From assembly GCA_002383485.1 (NCBI GenBank), contig DFYY01000033.1, forward strand, positions 1 to 59,589: 59,589 nucleotides of DNA, written 5' to 3'. This stretch comes from Bacteroidales bacterium UBA4070. GTDB taxonomy: Bacteria; Bacteroidota; Bacteroidia; Bacteroidales; VadinHA17. Below, piece by piece: positions 1 through 7,576 of this stretch. The notes below the pieces were generated by a model. That model did no database searches. It worked only from the letters and a program-made list of their open reading frames with translations, and had not been told where the DNA came from. Each line of letters begins with the position of its first letter. The first letter of the stretch is position 1. The translations under genes were made by a program, and so were the position numbers.

Positions 1-45
1 TACGGCTCTTTCCACTGCCGACTGAAGACTGCCTACTTTTAACAT

Positions 46-705
46 ATGGATACCAAACTTATCATAACTGCTGACGGCTCCCACACACTCTATGTGCCGG
101 GGATGGATGAACATTACCACTCTCACTTCGGGGCATTGACTGAGTCACAGCACATTTTCATCAATGCCGGCCTCGCCAGCCTCGGACCCGGCCCGGTCTC
201 AATCCTCGAAGTAGGGTTCGGGACAGGCCTGAATGCCCTTCTCTCAGCAACATATGCAGAAACAAATAAAATTGCCGTCAGCTATACCTCCCTCGAAAGA
301 TATCCGCTTGATCCGTCCGTTGTCCGGCAGCTGAACTATGGTTCCCTGGCCGGCGAGGGCGGGGAGGATCTCTTCAATGCCATCCATGAGGCACCCTGGA
401 ACTTGCCGTCACGAATCAATGATTGGTTCACGCTGGAAAAGAGAGAGTCAGATCTCACAACTGACCAGCTAACAGGTAGTTATGATATGATCTTCTTCGA
501 TGCCTTTGGCCCGGACAAACAACCCGCGATGTGGACTGAGGAGGTGCTGCGCAAGATTTCGGCTGTAACATATGACGGATCTGTATTCGTAACATACTCT
601 GCCAAAGGCACTTTAAAAAGGATGCTCCGTTCGCTCGGATTTGAAGTGACACACCTTCCCGGTCCGCCCGGAAAAAGGGTGATCACCAGGGCGATAAAGA
701 GATGA
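46..705 (+). CDS. mnmD: MnmC-type tRNA methyltransferase domain protein (stand-alone MnmD)
   Basis: A 219-residue stand-alone version of the methyltransferase half of MnmC (DUF752). The family makes the last methyl transfer in 5-methylaminomethyl-2-thiouridine synthesis at the tRNA wobble position, using SAM in the cytoplasm. Visible are the family entry motif YHSHFGALTESQ (residues 24-35), a SAM-binding loop EVGFGTGLN (55-63) and the catalytic-region motif DAFGPDKQPAMW (from 152). There is no C-terminal FAD oxidase domain, unlike E. coli MnmC; single-domain forms are normal in Bacteroidetes. The start is the ATG at 46. The promoter region lies largely outside the window. Family assignment is firm; the exact tRNA substrate is inferred. 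Confidence 0.88.
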   Translation: MDTKLIITADGSHTLYVPGMDEHYHSHFGALTESQHIFINAGLASLGPGPVSILEVGFGTGLNALLSATYAETNKIAVSYTSLERYPLDPSVVRQLNYGSLAGEGGEDLFNAIHEAPWNLPSRINDWFTLEKRESDLTTDQLTGSYDMIFFDAFGPDKQPAMWTEEVLRKISAVTYDGSVFVTYSAKGTLKRMLRSLGFEVTHLPGPPGKRVITRAIKR

Positions 706-712
706 ATTATGG

Positions 713-720
713 TATATTTG
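713..720 (+). promoter_or_regulatory. Bacteroidetes -7 element TATATTTG upstream of FKBP gene
   Basis: TATATTTG matches the Bacteroidetes sigma-ABfr -7 consensus TAnnTTTG exactly and lies 61 bp before the ATG at 782. No clear -33 TTG is seen at the usual distance. Confidence 0.5.
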
Positions 721-781
721 CGCCACTGAATCCGGCAATGGCTTCACAGCTCTCCCCGGCAGAAAACAAACAAACAGCAAA

Positions 782-1471
782 ATGAAGATCGTAAAACTCA
801 TCACCGTCGTAGCTCTGAGTGCAATGGCATTGCTGCCTGCAGCAGCCCAGAAATCAAAGCTTCCAACCTCAGATGACTCGCTCTCCTATGCCCTTGGTGT
901 GGCAAACTACAAATATTATGTAGGAGACAGCATCAGTATTAAAATAAAAATGTTCTCCAAGGGCATGACCGATGCCTCGAAGGAGAAGGCTCTCATGAAC
1001 GACACTGCAGCCAGCGCCTATATTGTCAGCTATATGCAGAGACGGGAGAAGGCCCGCCTTATGGCAGAAAACAGTCAGCAGATAGAGGCTGCAAGAAAAT
1101 GGCTTGCTGATAACTCAACAGCCGATGGAGTGGTCACCACACCCAGCGGACTGCAGTACAAGATACTGGAGGAGGGCACCGGCTCAACCCCGGGACCTGA
1201 AGATATGGTCAAGGTTCATTATTCAGGAAAAACAATTGACGGCAACCAGTTTGACTCCTCATATGATCGAGGTGAGCCTGCCCAGTTCAGGGTTAACAAT
1301 GTAATACGCGGCTGGGTTGAGGGACTGCAGCTCATGAAAGAGGGTTCAAAAATGATGCTATATATTCCCTACAACCTCGCCTACGGCGAAAGAGGTGCCG
1401 GCAACGTAATCAAGCCCTTCGAAACACTCATCTTCGAAGTGGAACTGCTCGAAGTAATAAAAGAAGAGTAA
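782..1471 (+). CDS. Exported FKBP-type peptidyl-prolyl cis-trans isomerase
   Basis: A 229-residue protein with a cleavable signal peptide (ending near ALLPAAAQ, residue 23), an N-terminal FkpA/Mip-like helical dimerisation region (about 30-110) and a C-terminal FKBP domain (about 120-227). FKBP hallmarks are VKVHYSG, FDSSYDRGEPAQF, VIRGWVEGLQLM and the IPYNLAYGERG segment. It should act as a periplasmic folding catalyst for proline-containing proteins. The next gene is a paralogue with near-identical FKBP motifs, and a cyclophilin follows, so three prolyl isomerases of two folds lie in a row. The preceding -7 element at 713-720 suggests its own promoter. Confidence 0.93.
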   Translation: MKIVKLITVVALSAMALLPAAAQKSKLPTSDDSLSYALGVANYKYYVGDSISIKIKMFSKGMTDASKEKALMNDTAASAYIVSYMQRREKARLMAENSQQIEAARKWLADNSTADGVVTTPSGLQYKILEEGTGSTPGPEDMVKVHYSGKTIDGNQFDSSYDRGEPAQFRVNNVIRGWVEGLQLMKEGSKMMLYIPYNLAYGERGAGNVIKPFETLIFEVELLEVIKEE

Positions 1472-1497
1472 CAGCTTCGACTTGAAATCCAAAATAT

Positions 1498-1505
1498 TAT
1501 CTTTG
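1498..1505 (+). promoter_or_regulatory. Bacteroidetes -7 element TATCTTTG upstream of FKBP lipoprotein
   Basis: An exact TAnnTTTG match in the 61 bp gap between the two FKBP genes, 27 bp before the ATG at 1533. It suggests the second FKBP, cyclophilin and DUF3127 genes can be transcribed separately from the first FKBP gene. Confidence 0.5.
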
Positions 1506-1532
1506 CCACAAATTAAAATTAAAACATACACA

Positions 1533-2228
1533 ATGAAAATCAAAGGTTTAGTTATCCTCGCCGTTGCAGCGGCAATGATCGTATCATCATGCAATACCAA
1601 ATCAGGCGTTACCGGAACCAAGGTAAAGAGCCCGGAAGACTCTCTTGCCTACGCCCTGGGTATTGCAAACTACTTTTATTACATGACTGACAGCATTGAT
1701 ATAGATCCGGTTCTGCTGGCAAAAGGAATGCTTGATGCAAAAGACGGAAAGAATTCACTCGACGAACAGGCAGCACAGGGTTATGTTATGACATATATGC
1801 AGAAGAGACAGGCCGATCAGATGAAGAAGATGTACGGAAAGAATATCGACGAGGGTGAAAAATTCCTTGCAGATAACAAGAAGCGCGAAGGTGTGCAGGA
1901 GACTGCCAGCGGTCTCCAGTATGAAGTAATAACAATGGGTACCGGTGACAAGCCCACCGCCGTGGATATGGTTAAAGTCCATTATACCGGCATGCTTCTC
2001 GACAGCACGAAATTTGACTCATCACTGGACCGCGGCGAACCCGCACAGTTCGGCGTCAACCAGGTCATCCAGGGATGGCAGGAAGGCATCCAGCTGATGC
2101 CCGTCGGCTCGAAATTCAAATTCTACATTCCTTACGAACTTGCATATGGTGAGCAGGGAACAGGTCCTATTCCTCCCTTCTCAACCCTCGTCTTTGATGT
2201 TGAGCTCCTCGAGATAGTGAAGCAATAA
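1533..2228 (+). CDS. FKBP-type peptidyl-prolyl isomerase lipoprotein
   Basis: A 231-residue FKBP paralogue of the preceding gene. The ATG at 1533 was chosen over an in-frame ATG at 1482 because it starts directly with a lipoprotein signal (MKIKGLVILAVAA... lipobox VSSC), and because the -7 element at 1498-1505 lies inside the longer alternative. The N-terminal helical FkpA-like region is followed by an FKBP domain with VKVHYTG, FDSSLDRGEPAQF, VIQGWQEGIQLM and IPYELAYGEQG. The lipobox suggests membrane anchoring, unlike the soluble paralogue. Its TAA stop shares its last base with the cyclophilin ATG, indicating translational coupling. Confidence 0.92.
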   Translation: MKIKGLVILAVAAAMIVSSCNTKSGVTGTKVKSPEDSLAYALGIANYFYYMTDSIDIDPVLLAKGMLDAKDGKNSLDEQAAQGYVMTYMQKRQADQMKKMYGKNIDEGEKFLADNKKREGVQETASGLQYEVITMGTGDKPTAVDMVKVHYTGMLLDSTKFDSSLDRGEPAQFGVNQVIQGWQEGIQLMPVGSKFKFYIPYELAYGEQGTGPIPPFSTLVFDVELLEIVKQ

Positions 2229-2689
2229 TGATATCAGCAGAGATACATACCCCGAAGGGGGTGATGAAAGCCACCCTCAATGATGATGATGCCCCCGGCA
2301 CCGTGGAAAACTTCGTGAAACTGGCCAGAACCGGTTTTTATGACGGACTGGCATTCCACAGGGTCATCCCGGACTTCGTTATCCAGGGCGGATGCCCCTA
2401 CTCTATAGACATAAACGATCCGCGTGTTGGTACCGGCGGCCCGGGCTACAAGATCAAATGCGAGCTCAATGGTCAGAAACAGTACCATGACCGCGGCGTT
2501 ATCTCGATGGCCCACGCAGGAAAGGACACGGGCGGTTCACAGTTCTTCATATGCCACAGCAGGACAAACACCAAACACCTCGACGGAAAACATACCTGCT
2601 TCGGCAAAGTTGTCGAGGGACTGGAGGTGATTGACCAGATCATGGCAGGAGACATGATTGACAGGATAATCATAACCGAGACTGAATAA
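2228..2689 (+). CDS. Cyclophilin-type peptidyl-prolyl cis-trans isomerase
   Basis: A 153-residue single-domain cyclophilin without a signal peptide, so probably cytoplasmic. Hallmarks are NFVKLARTGFYDGLAFHRVI (from about residue 28), the catalytic-arginine HRVIPDFVIQGG, GTGGPGYKI, the SMAHAGKDTGGSQFFI block and LDGKHTCFGKV. It overlaps the FKBP lipoprotein by one base upstream and the DUF3127 gene by one base downstream, so the three are co-transcribed and probably translationally coupled. Confidence 0.95.
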   Translation: MISAEIHTPKGVMKATLNDDDAPGTVENFVKLARTGFYDGLAFHRVIPDFVIQGGCPYSIDINDPRVGTGGPGYKIKCELNGQKQYHDRGVISMAHAGKDTGGSQFFICHSRTNTKHLDGKHTCFGKVVEGLEVIDQIMAGDMIDRIIITETE

Positions 2690-3072
2690 TGGAATACCAG
2701 ATCACCGGCAAGGTTGCAGAGGTGTACCCGGTCAACAGGGTCAATGAACGGTTCCGCAAGCGCGAGTTCGTAATAGAACACAAGGAGAGCGGAAGCGGCC
2801 AGGCCTATGTCGACTTCATCAAGTTCCAGCTTACCCAGGAAAAGTGTGAGCTGATAGATGAGTCGTGGCTCAGGCAGGATGTGACCGTTACCTTCAATAT
2901 CAGGGGTAATCGCTGGGAAAAGAACGGGATAGCCAATTACATCACCAATCTGAATGCTCTCTCAGTGACGCGGGGCATAGCTGTGGCGGAGAACGGCCAG
3001 CAGGCCATTGTCAGCCCCCGCCTCGAAGACGCCCCCTCTCCCAGCCCGGAGATGGACGACCTGCCGTTCTGA
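2689..3072 (+). CDS. DUF3127 protein, OB-fold-like with SSB-type acidic C-terminal tail
   Basis: A 127-residue DUF3127-family protein, a family found mainly in Bacteroidetes. The body (about 1-100) is beta-rich with KREFVIEH and VTVTFNIRGNRWEKNG segments that look like an OB-fold. A Pro/Ser-rich linker follows, and the last residues are MDDLPF. That end closely resembles the DDDIPF tip with which single-stranded DNA-binding protein recruits repair and replication partners. The start overlaps the cyclophilin stop by one base. The family name is firm; a ssDNA-binding role is inferred from fold and tail only. Confidence 0.8.
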   Translation: MEYQITGKVAEVYPVNRVNERFRKREFVIEHKESGSGQAYVDFIKFQLTQEKCELIDESWLRQDVTVTFNIRGNRWEKNGIANYITNLNALSVTRGIAVAENGQQAIVSPRLEDAPSPSPEMDDLPF

Positions 3073-3175
3073 TTTTCCTCATCATAAACATAAGTGCCAT
3101 ATTCCGAAAGGGATGTGGCATTTTTTAAGGCAATTTAGGGGCGAGCGTAAAGAAATGACCCGGTGGGTCATCCAC

Positions 3176-3274
3176 GCAGGTCGTAGACCTGCAAGAATTG
3201 TAAAGGGTAGGCCCCCCACCCACCCCTTTGGTTTGGAGCACAACATTTACAATTCCTGATCCCCTGCAGGGATC
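3176..3274. repeat. Hairpin-ended intergenic repeat element, copy 1 (about 99 bp)
   Basis: The left end is a perfect 7-bp hairpin GCAGGTC-GTA-GACCTGC (3176-3192) followed by AAGAATTGTAAA. The right end is the mirror image: TTTACAATTCCT (3246-3257) then a palindrome GATCCC...GGGATC (3258-3274). The inner ends GAATTGTAAA and TTTACAATTC are perfect 10-bp inverted repeats. Between them is a C-rich stretch with GGCCCCCCACCCACCCC. The same architecture recurs at 55704-55806 with different stem sequences. No coding capacity. It occupies most of the otherwise gene-free 3073-3467 interval. Confidence 0.75.
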
Positions 3275-3363
3275 TGTTTTATTAGTGCCTTTTTATACAA
3301 TGTTTTATACTCTGTTAGCATCCCCAGCCATACAGTTTTACAGACTGCATGATTCTTCCGCAT

Positions 3364-3390
3364 GCAGGTCGTAGACCTGCAAGAATTGTA
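3364..3390 (+). repeat. Solo hairpin-plus-tail unit, identical to left end of copy 1
   Basis: A 27-bp perfect direct repeat of 3176-3202: the GCAGGTC-GTA-GACCTGC hairpin followed by AAGAATTGTA. A further decayed unit sits at 3414-3433, where only GTAGACC and the CAAGAATTGTA tail survive. No array structure or regular spacing. Confidence 0.8.
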
Positions 3391-3438
3391 GGAAAGATGA
3401 TAAGAGAGGACAAGTAGACCATCAAGAATTGTAAATTG

Positions 3439-3446
3439 TATATTTG
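3439..3446 (+). promoter_or_regulatory. Bacteroidetes -7 element TATATTTG upstream of M3 peptidase
   Basis: An exact TAnnTTTG match 21 bp before the peptidase ATG at 3468. It directly abuts the decayed repeat unit ending at 3433, so the repeat may overlap the upstream promoter region. Confidence 0.5.
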
Positions 3447-3467
3447 TCCTGACCACATACATGACCT

Positions 3468-5513
3468 ATGACCCGGAACAACCCCCTTTTACAGGAATGG
3501 ACCACCCCCTTCTCCATTCCGCCCTTTAACCTGATCAGGCCGGAACACTTCAGGCCGGCAGTAGAAGAAGCTATTGCCATTGCCCGGAAAGAGATAGAGG
3601 AAATCGTGAAATGCCCCGATCAACCCGACTTTCACAACACAATAGAGGCTCTTGAGAATGCCGGCACGCTGCTGAACCGCATAACCCCCATACTGTTCAA
3701 CCTGAACAGCTCGGACACCACTCCTGAACTGCAGGATGCTGCCCGTGAGGTATCACCTGTCCTTACTGCTTTCGGCAATGACATATCACTCAATCCTGAG
3801 CTTTTTGCCAGGGTAAAGAGCGTATATGATAGTCGCGACAGCCTCGGTCTTAATCCGGAAGAGATGATCCTTCTCGACCGCAAGTACAAGGGTTTCGTGC
3901 GCGGAGGAGCAGGTCTGTCCGATGAGGGAAAGGAACAGTTCAGGGCAATTACCGTGGAACTCTCCACGCTGTCTCTCAGGTTTGAGGAGAACGTGCTTGC
4001 CGAGACCAATGACTTCACCCTGCATCTTAGCACTGAGGAAGAATTGTCCGGTTTGCCTGACGGCGCGCGCGAGGCTGCCTCGGCTCTTGCCGCAGAGAAG
4101 GGAATGCAGGGATGGCTCTTCACCCTCCATGCCCCCAGCTACGTGCCCTTCATGCAATATGCCGACAGGCGTGATCTGCGGGAACAGATGTTCAGAGAAT
4201 ATGCGCATCGAGCCTTCCGCGGCAACGAGCATGACAACAGGGAACTGGTTAAACGGATTACCGGACTTCGCCTCAGGATGGCAAAACTGCTCGGCTTCCC
4301 GGACTATGCATCATATGCACTCGAGGAGCGAATGGCTTCGACCCCTGAAGAGGTTACCGGATTCCTTCAAAGACTCCTGGAGGCCTCAACCCCGGCAGGA
4401 AAGAGAGACCTGCATGACATCGAAGAGTATGCCCGCCGGCATGGTCATGAAGGCAGCCTGGAACGATGGGACTGGGCTTACTGGGCTGAGAAGCTTCGGA
4501 TGGAGAGGTACAGCATTGACGACGAGGCCCTGAGGCCTTATATGCCGCTGGATAAGGTCAGGGAGGCAGTGCCGGGACTTGCTACCAGCCTTTACGGCCT
4601 GACCTTCATTGAAAACAGGGAAATTCCCGTCTACAATGAAGAAGTGACTGCATATGAGGTCCATGACGGTGAAAAAGGCATCATTGCCATTCTCATGCTC
4701 GATTTTCACCCCAGGAAGGGTAAGAGCGGCGGGGCATGGATGACAGGATTCAGGGAACAGAGGAAGGAGAATGACAGGAGGATAATCCCGGTTGTCTCGC
4801 TGGTAATGAACTTCACCCGCCCCACACCTGTTAGGCCATCTCTCCTGTCGCACAGTGAGATGAACACATTTCTTCATGAGTTTGGCCACGCGCTCCACGG
4901 TATGCTCTCCGACTGCACCTATGAAAGCCTGTCGGGCACCAACGTGAAGCGTGACTTCGTGGAGCTGCCGTCACAGATAATGGAGAACTGGGCCTGGGAA
5001 AAGAAATGGCTCGACACGTGGGCTGCCCACTATGAGACAGGGGAAAAGATCCCGGATGAAATTCTTGCAAGACTCAGGGAATCCGTCACATACAATGAAG
5101 GCTATGCCTGTATGCGACAGCTCAGTTTCGGACTTCTCGACATGGCATGGCACACTCTCAAGGAACCGTTCAGCGGTGACATAATCTCGTTCGAACGGGC
5201 AGTAATGGCGAAGGCCGAGTTGTTGCCACCGGCAGAAGGAGCGTGCATGAGCGTCTCGTTCGCACACCTCTTTTCCGGAGGTTATGCTGCTGGATATTAC
5301 GGGTACAAATGGGCGGAAGTGCTTGACGCCGACGCTTTCAGCATGTTCAGGGAGCGCGGCATCTTTGACAGGGAGACCGCCCTTTCATTTCGCCGTACAG
5401 TACTCGAAAGGGGGGGCAGCAGGGAACCGGAAGAGCTCTTCCGATCCTTCCGAGGGAGGGAACCATCTATAGAACCGCTGATCGAAAGAAGCGGATTCAG
5501 GAAAACAGAATAA
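3468..5513 (+). CDS. dcp: M3-family dipeptidyl carboxypeptidase (Dcp-like)
   Basis: A 681-residue M3A zinc metallopeptidase. The family removes C-terminal dipeptides or cleaves oligopeptides in the cytoplasm or periplasm. The catalytic HEFGH motif is at residues 470-474 within FLHEFGHALHGMLS, followed by SLSGTNVKRDFVELPSQ and the third-ligand region ENWAWE. Length matches the E. coli Dcp/PrlC class (about 680). The copy has no signal peptide, so a cytoplasmic peptide-recycling role is likely. The start at 3468 is the only suitable ATG after the -7 element. It is transcribed towards the SusD gene, with a hairpin at 5580-5596 between them. Confidence 0.93.
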   Translation: MTRNNPLLQEWTTPFSIPPFNLIRPEHFRPAVEEAIAIARKEIEEIVKCPDQPDFHNTIEALENAGTLLNRITPILFNLNSSDTTPELQDAAREVSPVLTAFGNDISLNPELFARVKSVYDSRDSLGLNPEEMILLDRKYKGFVRGGAGLSDEGKEQFRAITVELSTLSLRFEENVLAETNDFTLHLSTEEELSGLPDGAREAASALAAEKGMQGWLFTLHAPSYVPFMQYADRRDLREQMFREYAHRAFRGNEHDNRELVKRITGLRLRMAKLLGFPDYASYALEERMASTPEEVTGFLQRLLEASTPAGKRDLHDIEEYARRHGHEGSLERWDWAYWAEKLRMERYSIDDEALRPYMPLDKVREAVPGLATSLYGLTFIENREIPVYNEEVTAYEVHDGEKGIIAILMLDFHPRKGKSGGAWMTGFREQRKENDRRIIPVVSLVMNFTRPTPVRPSLLSHSEMNTFLHEFGHALHGMLSDCTYESLSGTNVKRDFVELPSQIMENWAWEKKWLDTWAAHYETGEKIPDEILARLRESVTYNEGYACMRQLSFGLLDMAWHTLKEPFSGDIISFERAVMAKAELLPPAEGACMSVSFAHLFSGGYAAGYYGYKWAEVLDADAFSMFRERGIFDRETALSFRRTVLERGGSREPEELFRSFRGREPSIEPLIERSGFRKTE

Positions 5514-5579
5514 CAGGAGGCTTCAATCGCAACCCCACAACGTCTTAAAGCAACTTTACATTGTCAGGAAAATCGAGTA

Positions 5580-5596
5580 GGGCTGAAATTCAGCCC
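5580..5596. terminator. Hairpin between convergent genes (candidate bidirectional terminator)
   Basis: A perfect inverted repeat GGGCTGA-AAT-TCAGCCC in the 111 bp between the converging peptidase and SusD genes. There is no T-run on either side, so it is not a textbook intrinsic terminator. It could instead be another small hairpin repeat. Confidence 0.4.
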
Positions 5597-5624
5597 CCCG
5601 GATATTCATAATTGTTATATGCTG

Positions 5625-7553
5625 CTATTCCTTATCCCACCAGACAGGATCACTCCATATCGGATCCTTCATGGCAAGAGGATTTGACAGAAGGAGCTGC
5701 TCGTTGTTGTAGTTGCTTTCATGAGTACTGTGGTTGAACCTGCGGAACCAGTAGTTCAGGTCACTTGGGCTCGTCCCCGGAATGATATTGGTTGCAGTGA
5801 ACTCATAAGGTCTCTTGTAATCCCTGTACACCACTCCGAAACTGCCTATGTTGCCAGCGCTGTAGTTGAAACGACGCATGTCGTTCCATATCTGCATATT
5901 GATACCCATAGCTATTATCTTCTGCTGCATGATATCAGCCATTGTAAGGTTGCCGGCACTCTGTACAACGGCAGCGCTTGCCATATATGCAGTTATGTCT
6001 GCATCATCCATCGGCATCTGGTCAGGGTTAATCGTCCCGGCCGACTTCCACTCATTAAGCCTGGTCTGCATACGTTCAAAGCTTGCCTCAATGCCGTCTA
6101 TATATGCAGCATGTGCCTGTGGTGCATTTCCCTGTCTCAGGTAAACCTCAGCCTTGATAAAGCACATCTCGGCATAGGTAAGTATCTCCGAGTCTGAATC
6201 AGGCCTGACGAAGAAGCTTCCTGTGCCCCCTACAGCACGCACATTGGCATTCAGGTAGTAATACATATCGGTTGCAGAGACTCCGCTGGTTGACATACTG
6301 TTTGACCTCATATTAACATAAACCGTATCACCAGCCCGTCTGTAGTTGGTGCTGTTAACATAGAATGCACCTCTTGGATACGTTACAGAAACATCATTGC
6401 CGCTGACCGTATAGGGATGAGGGATTGATGCAATGAAAGCCGTTCTGGCTGCCTCATCAGCTATTGTATACTTTAGAGTCTGAGGCGAATTGGCGTAAGC
6501 AGTATTGATAGGTCCTGAATTCTGTCTGATATTTGAATTCATCATATCCACCCCAATGTCTCTTGCCCACTCATAATTTACAATAGTCCCTGCGGGATTC
6601 AGTTCAACATTGGTCATCATCGCAGGCAAAAGCTTTGGCAGACGAGGGTCTGTTACCCCGGAGCCTCCTGTAAAATTGTTTGTCAGAAGGTTGGCGTACC
6701 ATCTTGTAAAGCGCTGGCTCAAGCCGTATGCGGCAGAGTTCCATGTAGAGTTTGTCTGATAGGGATCACCTACAGTAAAGTTGAGCGCATCACCCTCCAC
6801 ATTGTAATGCTTCATAATTATATTGTCAGCATTTGACTGAGGCCCATTCTGGAGTGCTGTCAGCACTGCTGCCGGATCAAAAGTAGATTTCTTGGAAATC
6901 TGGAGGAGATAACGTGCCTTCAGTCCGTAGCAGAGCTTGAGCCATTTATTGACATCGCCACCATTCCATGTATCTCCTTCTGAGAGGGCTGTGGCGCCAG
7001 GTTCCTGGGTTTTACTGAAGTATTCGATGGCCTTTTCAAGATCAGCCATACATCCGTTATAGATGACATCGCCCTGGTCATAGGCCGGATTGTATTTCCC
7101 TGTCATCGCTTCAGTGTAAGGCATTTCACCGTAGATATCCAGCATCATCATGAAACCCATGGCCCTGATGCAGTAGGCAGCGCCAATATAATGCCAGGCA
7201 CCCTGCTCCTCGGCTCTGTCAATAAGAGGCTTGAGGTTGACAGCTGCCCCCAGGAACCAGTTCTGATAAATGGTTGTACCGCTGCCCTGTATAGGATTCC
7301 AGGCTGCAAGCCTGCTGTTGGCTGCGGTAGCGGAGTATGTTTGAGTCATTATGCCCGCGATTGTGCTTGTGCGCATATTTGCAGTTCCCCATGCATACAT
7401 GTAGTAATGTTGTATCCATGGAAGCCTGATCTCCGGAGTTGCTTTGATATCAGTTGGATTGTCAGGGTCCACATTGACATCGAGCCAATTCTCGCACGAA
7501 GAGAAGCCCAGAAGGAGGATCAGACCAAGTGTAATAGATAATATCCTTTTCAT
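5625..7553 (-). CDS. SusD/RagB-family outer membrane lipoprotein (SusD-like type 2)
   Basis: A 642-residue surface lipoprotein that pairs with the SusC-type transporter encoded just upstream (23 bp gap). The start at 7553 (MKRILSITLGLILLLGFSSC) was chosen because it begins the lipoprotein signal; in-frame upstream codons lie inside the SusC tail. Features typical of the second SusD family are the N-terminal NVDPDNPTD segment, the IMTQTYSATAAN region, the ARYLLQ segment and a C-terminal NDMRRFNYS. SusD proteins cap the SusC barrel and bind the incoming ligand. It differs clearly from the RagB-type SusD at 11214-13043, so the two pairs probably capture different ligands. Confidence 0.92.
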   Translation of the reverse strand: MKRILSITLGLILLLGFSSCENWLDVNVDPDNPTDIKATPEIRLPWIQHYYMYAWGTANMRTSTIAGIMTQTYSATAANSRLAAWNPIQGSGTTIYQNWFLGAAVNLKPLIDRAEEQGAWHYIGAAYCIRAMGFMMMLDIYGEMPYTEAMTGKYNPAYDQGDVIYNGCMADLEKAIEYFSKTQEPGATALSEGDTWNGGDVNKWLKLCYGLKARYLLQISKKSTFDPAAVLTALQNGPQSNADNIIMKHYNVEGDALNFTVGDPYQTNSTWNSAAYGLSQRFTRWYANLLTNNFTGGSGVTDPRLPKLLPAMMTNVELNPAGTIVNYEWARDIGVDMMNSNIRQNSGPINTAYANSPQTLKYTIADEAARTAFIASIPHPYTVSGNDVSVTYPRGAFYVNSTNYRRAGDTVYVNMRSNSMSTSGVSATDMYYYLNANVRAVGGTGSFFVRPDSDSEILTYAEMCFIKAEVYLRQGNAPQAHAAYIDGIEASFERMQTRLNEWKSAGTINPDQMPMDDADITAYMASAAVVQSAGNLTMADIMQQKIIAMGINMQIWNDMRRFNYSAGNIGSFGVVYRDYKRPYEFTATNIIPGTSPSDLNYWFRRFNHSTHESNYNNEQLLLSNPLAMKDPIWSDPVWWDKE

Positions 7554-7576
7554 AATCAATTTTTTTGAATCAGTTA

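Noticed and set aside
3176..3390. Two identical 27-bp repeats resembling a minimal CRISPR
   Set aside because: Only two exact copies 188 bp apart, no regular spacers and no cas genes; each is a hairpin plus tail that also occurs in a different arrangement at 55.7-55.9 kb.
5580..5596. GGGCTGA-AAT-TCAGCCC hairpin as another copy of the repeat family
   Set aside because: It has a 3-nt loop but lacks the AAGAATTGTA tail and C-rich core, so it was listed only as a weak terminator candidate.
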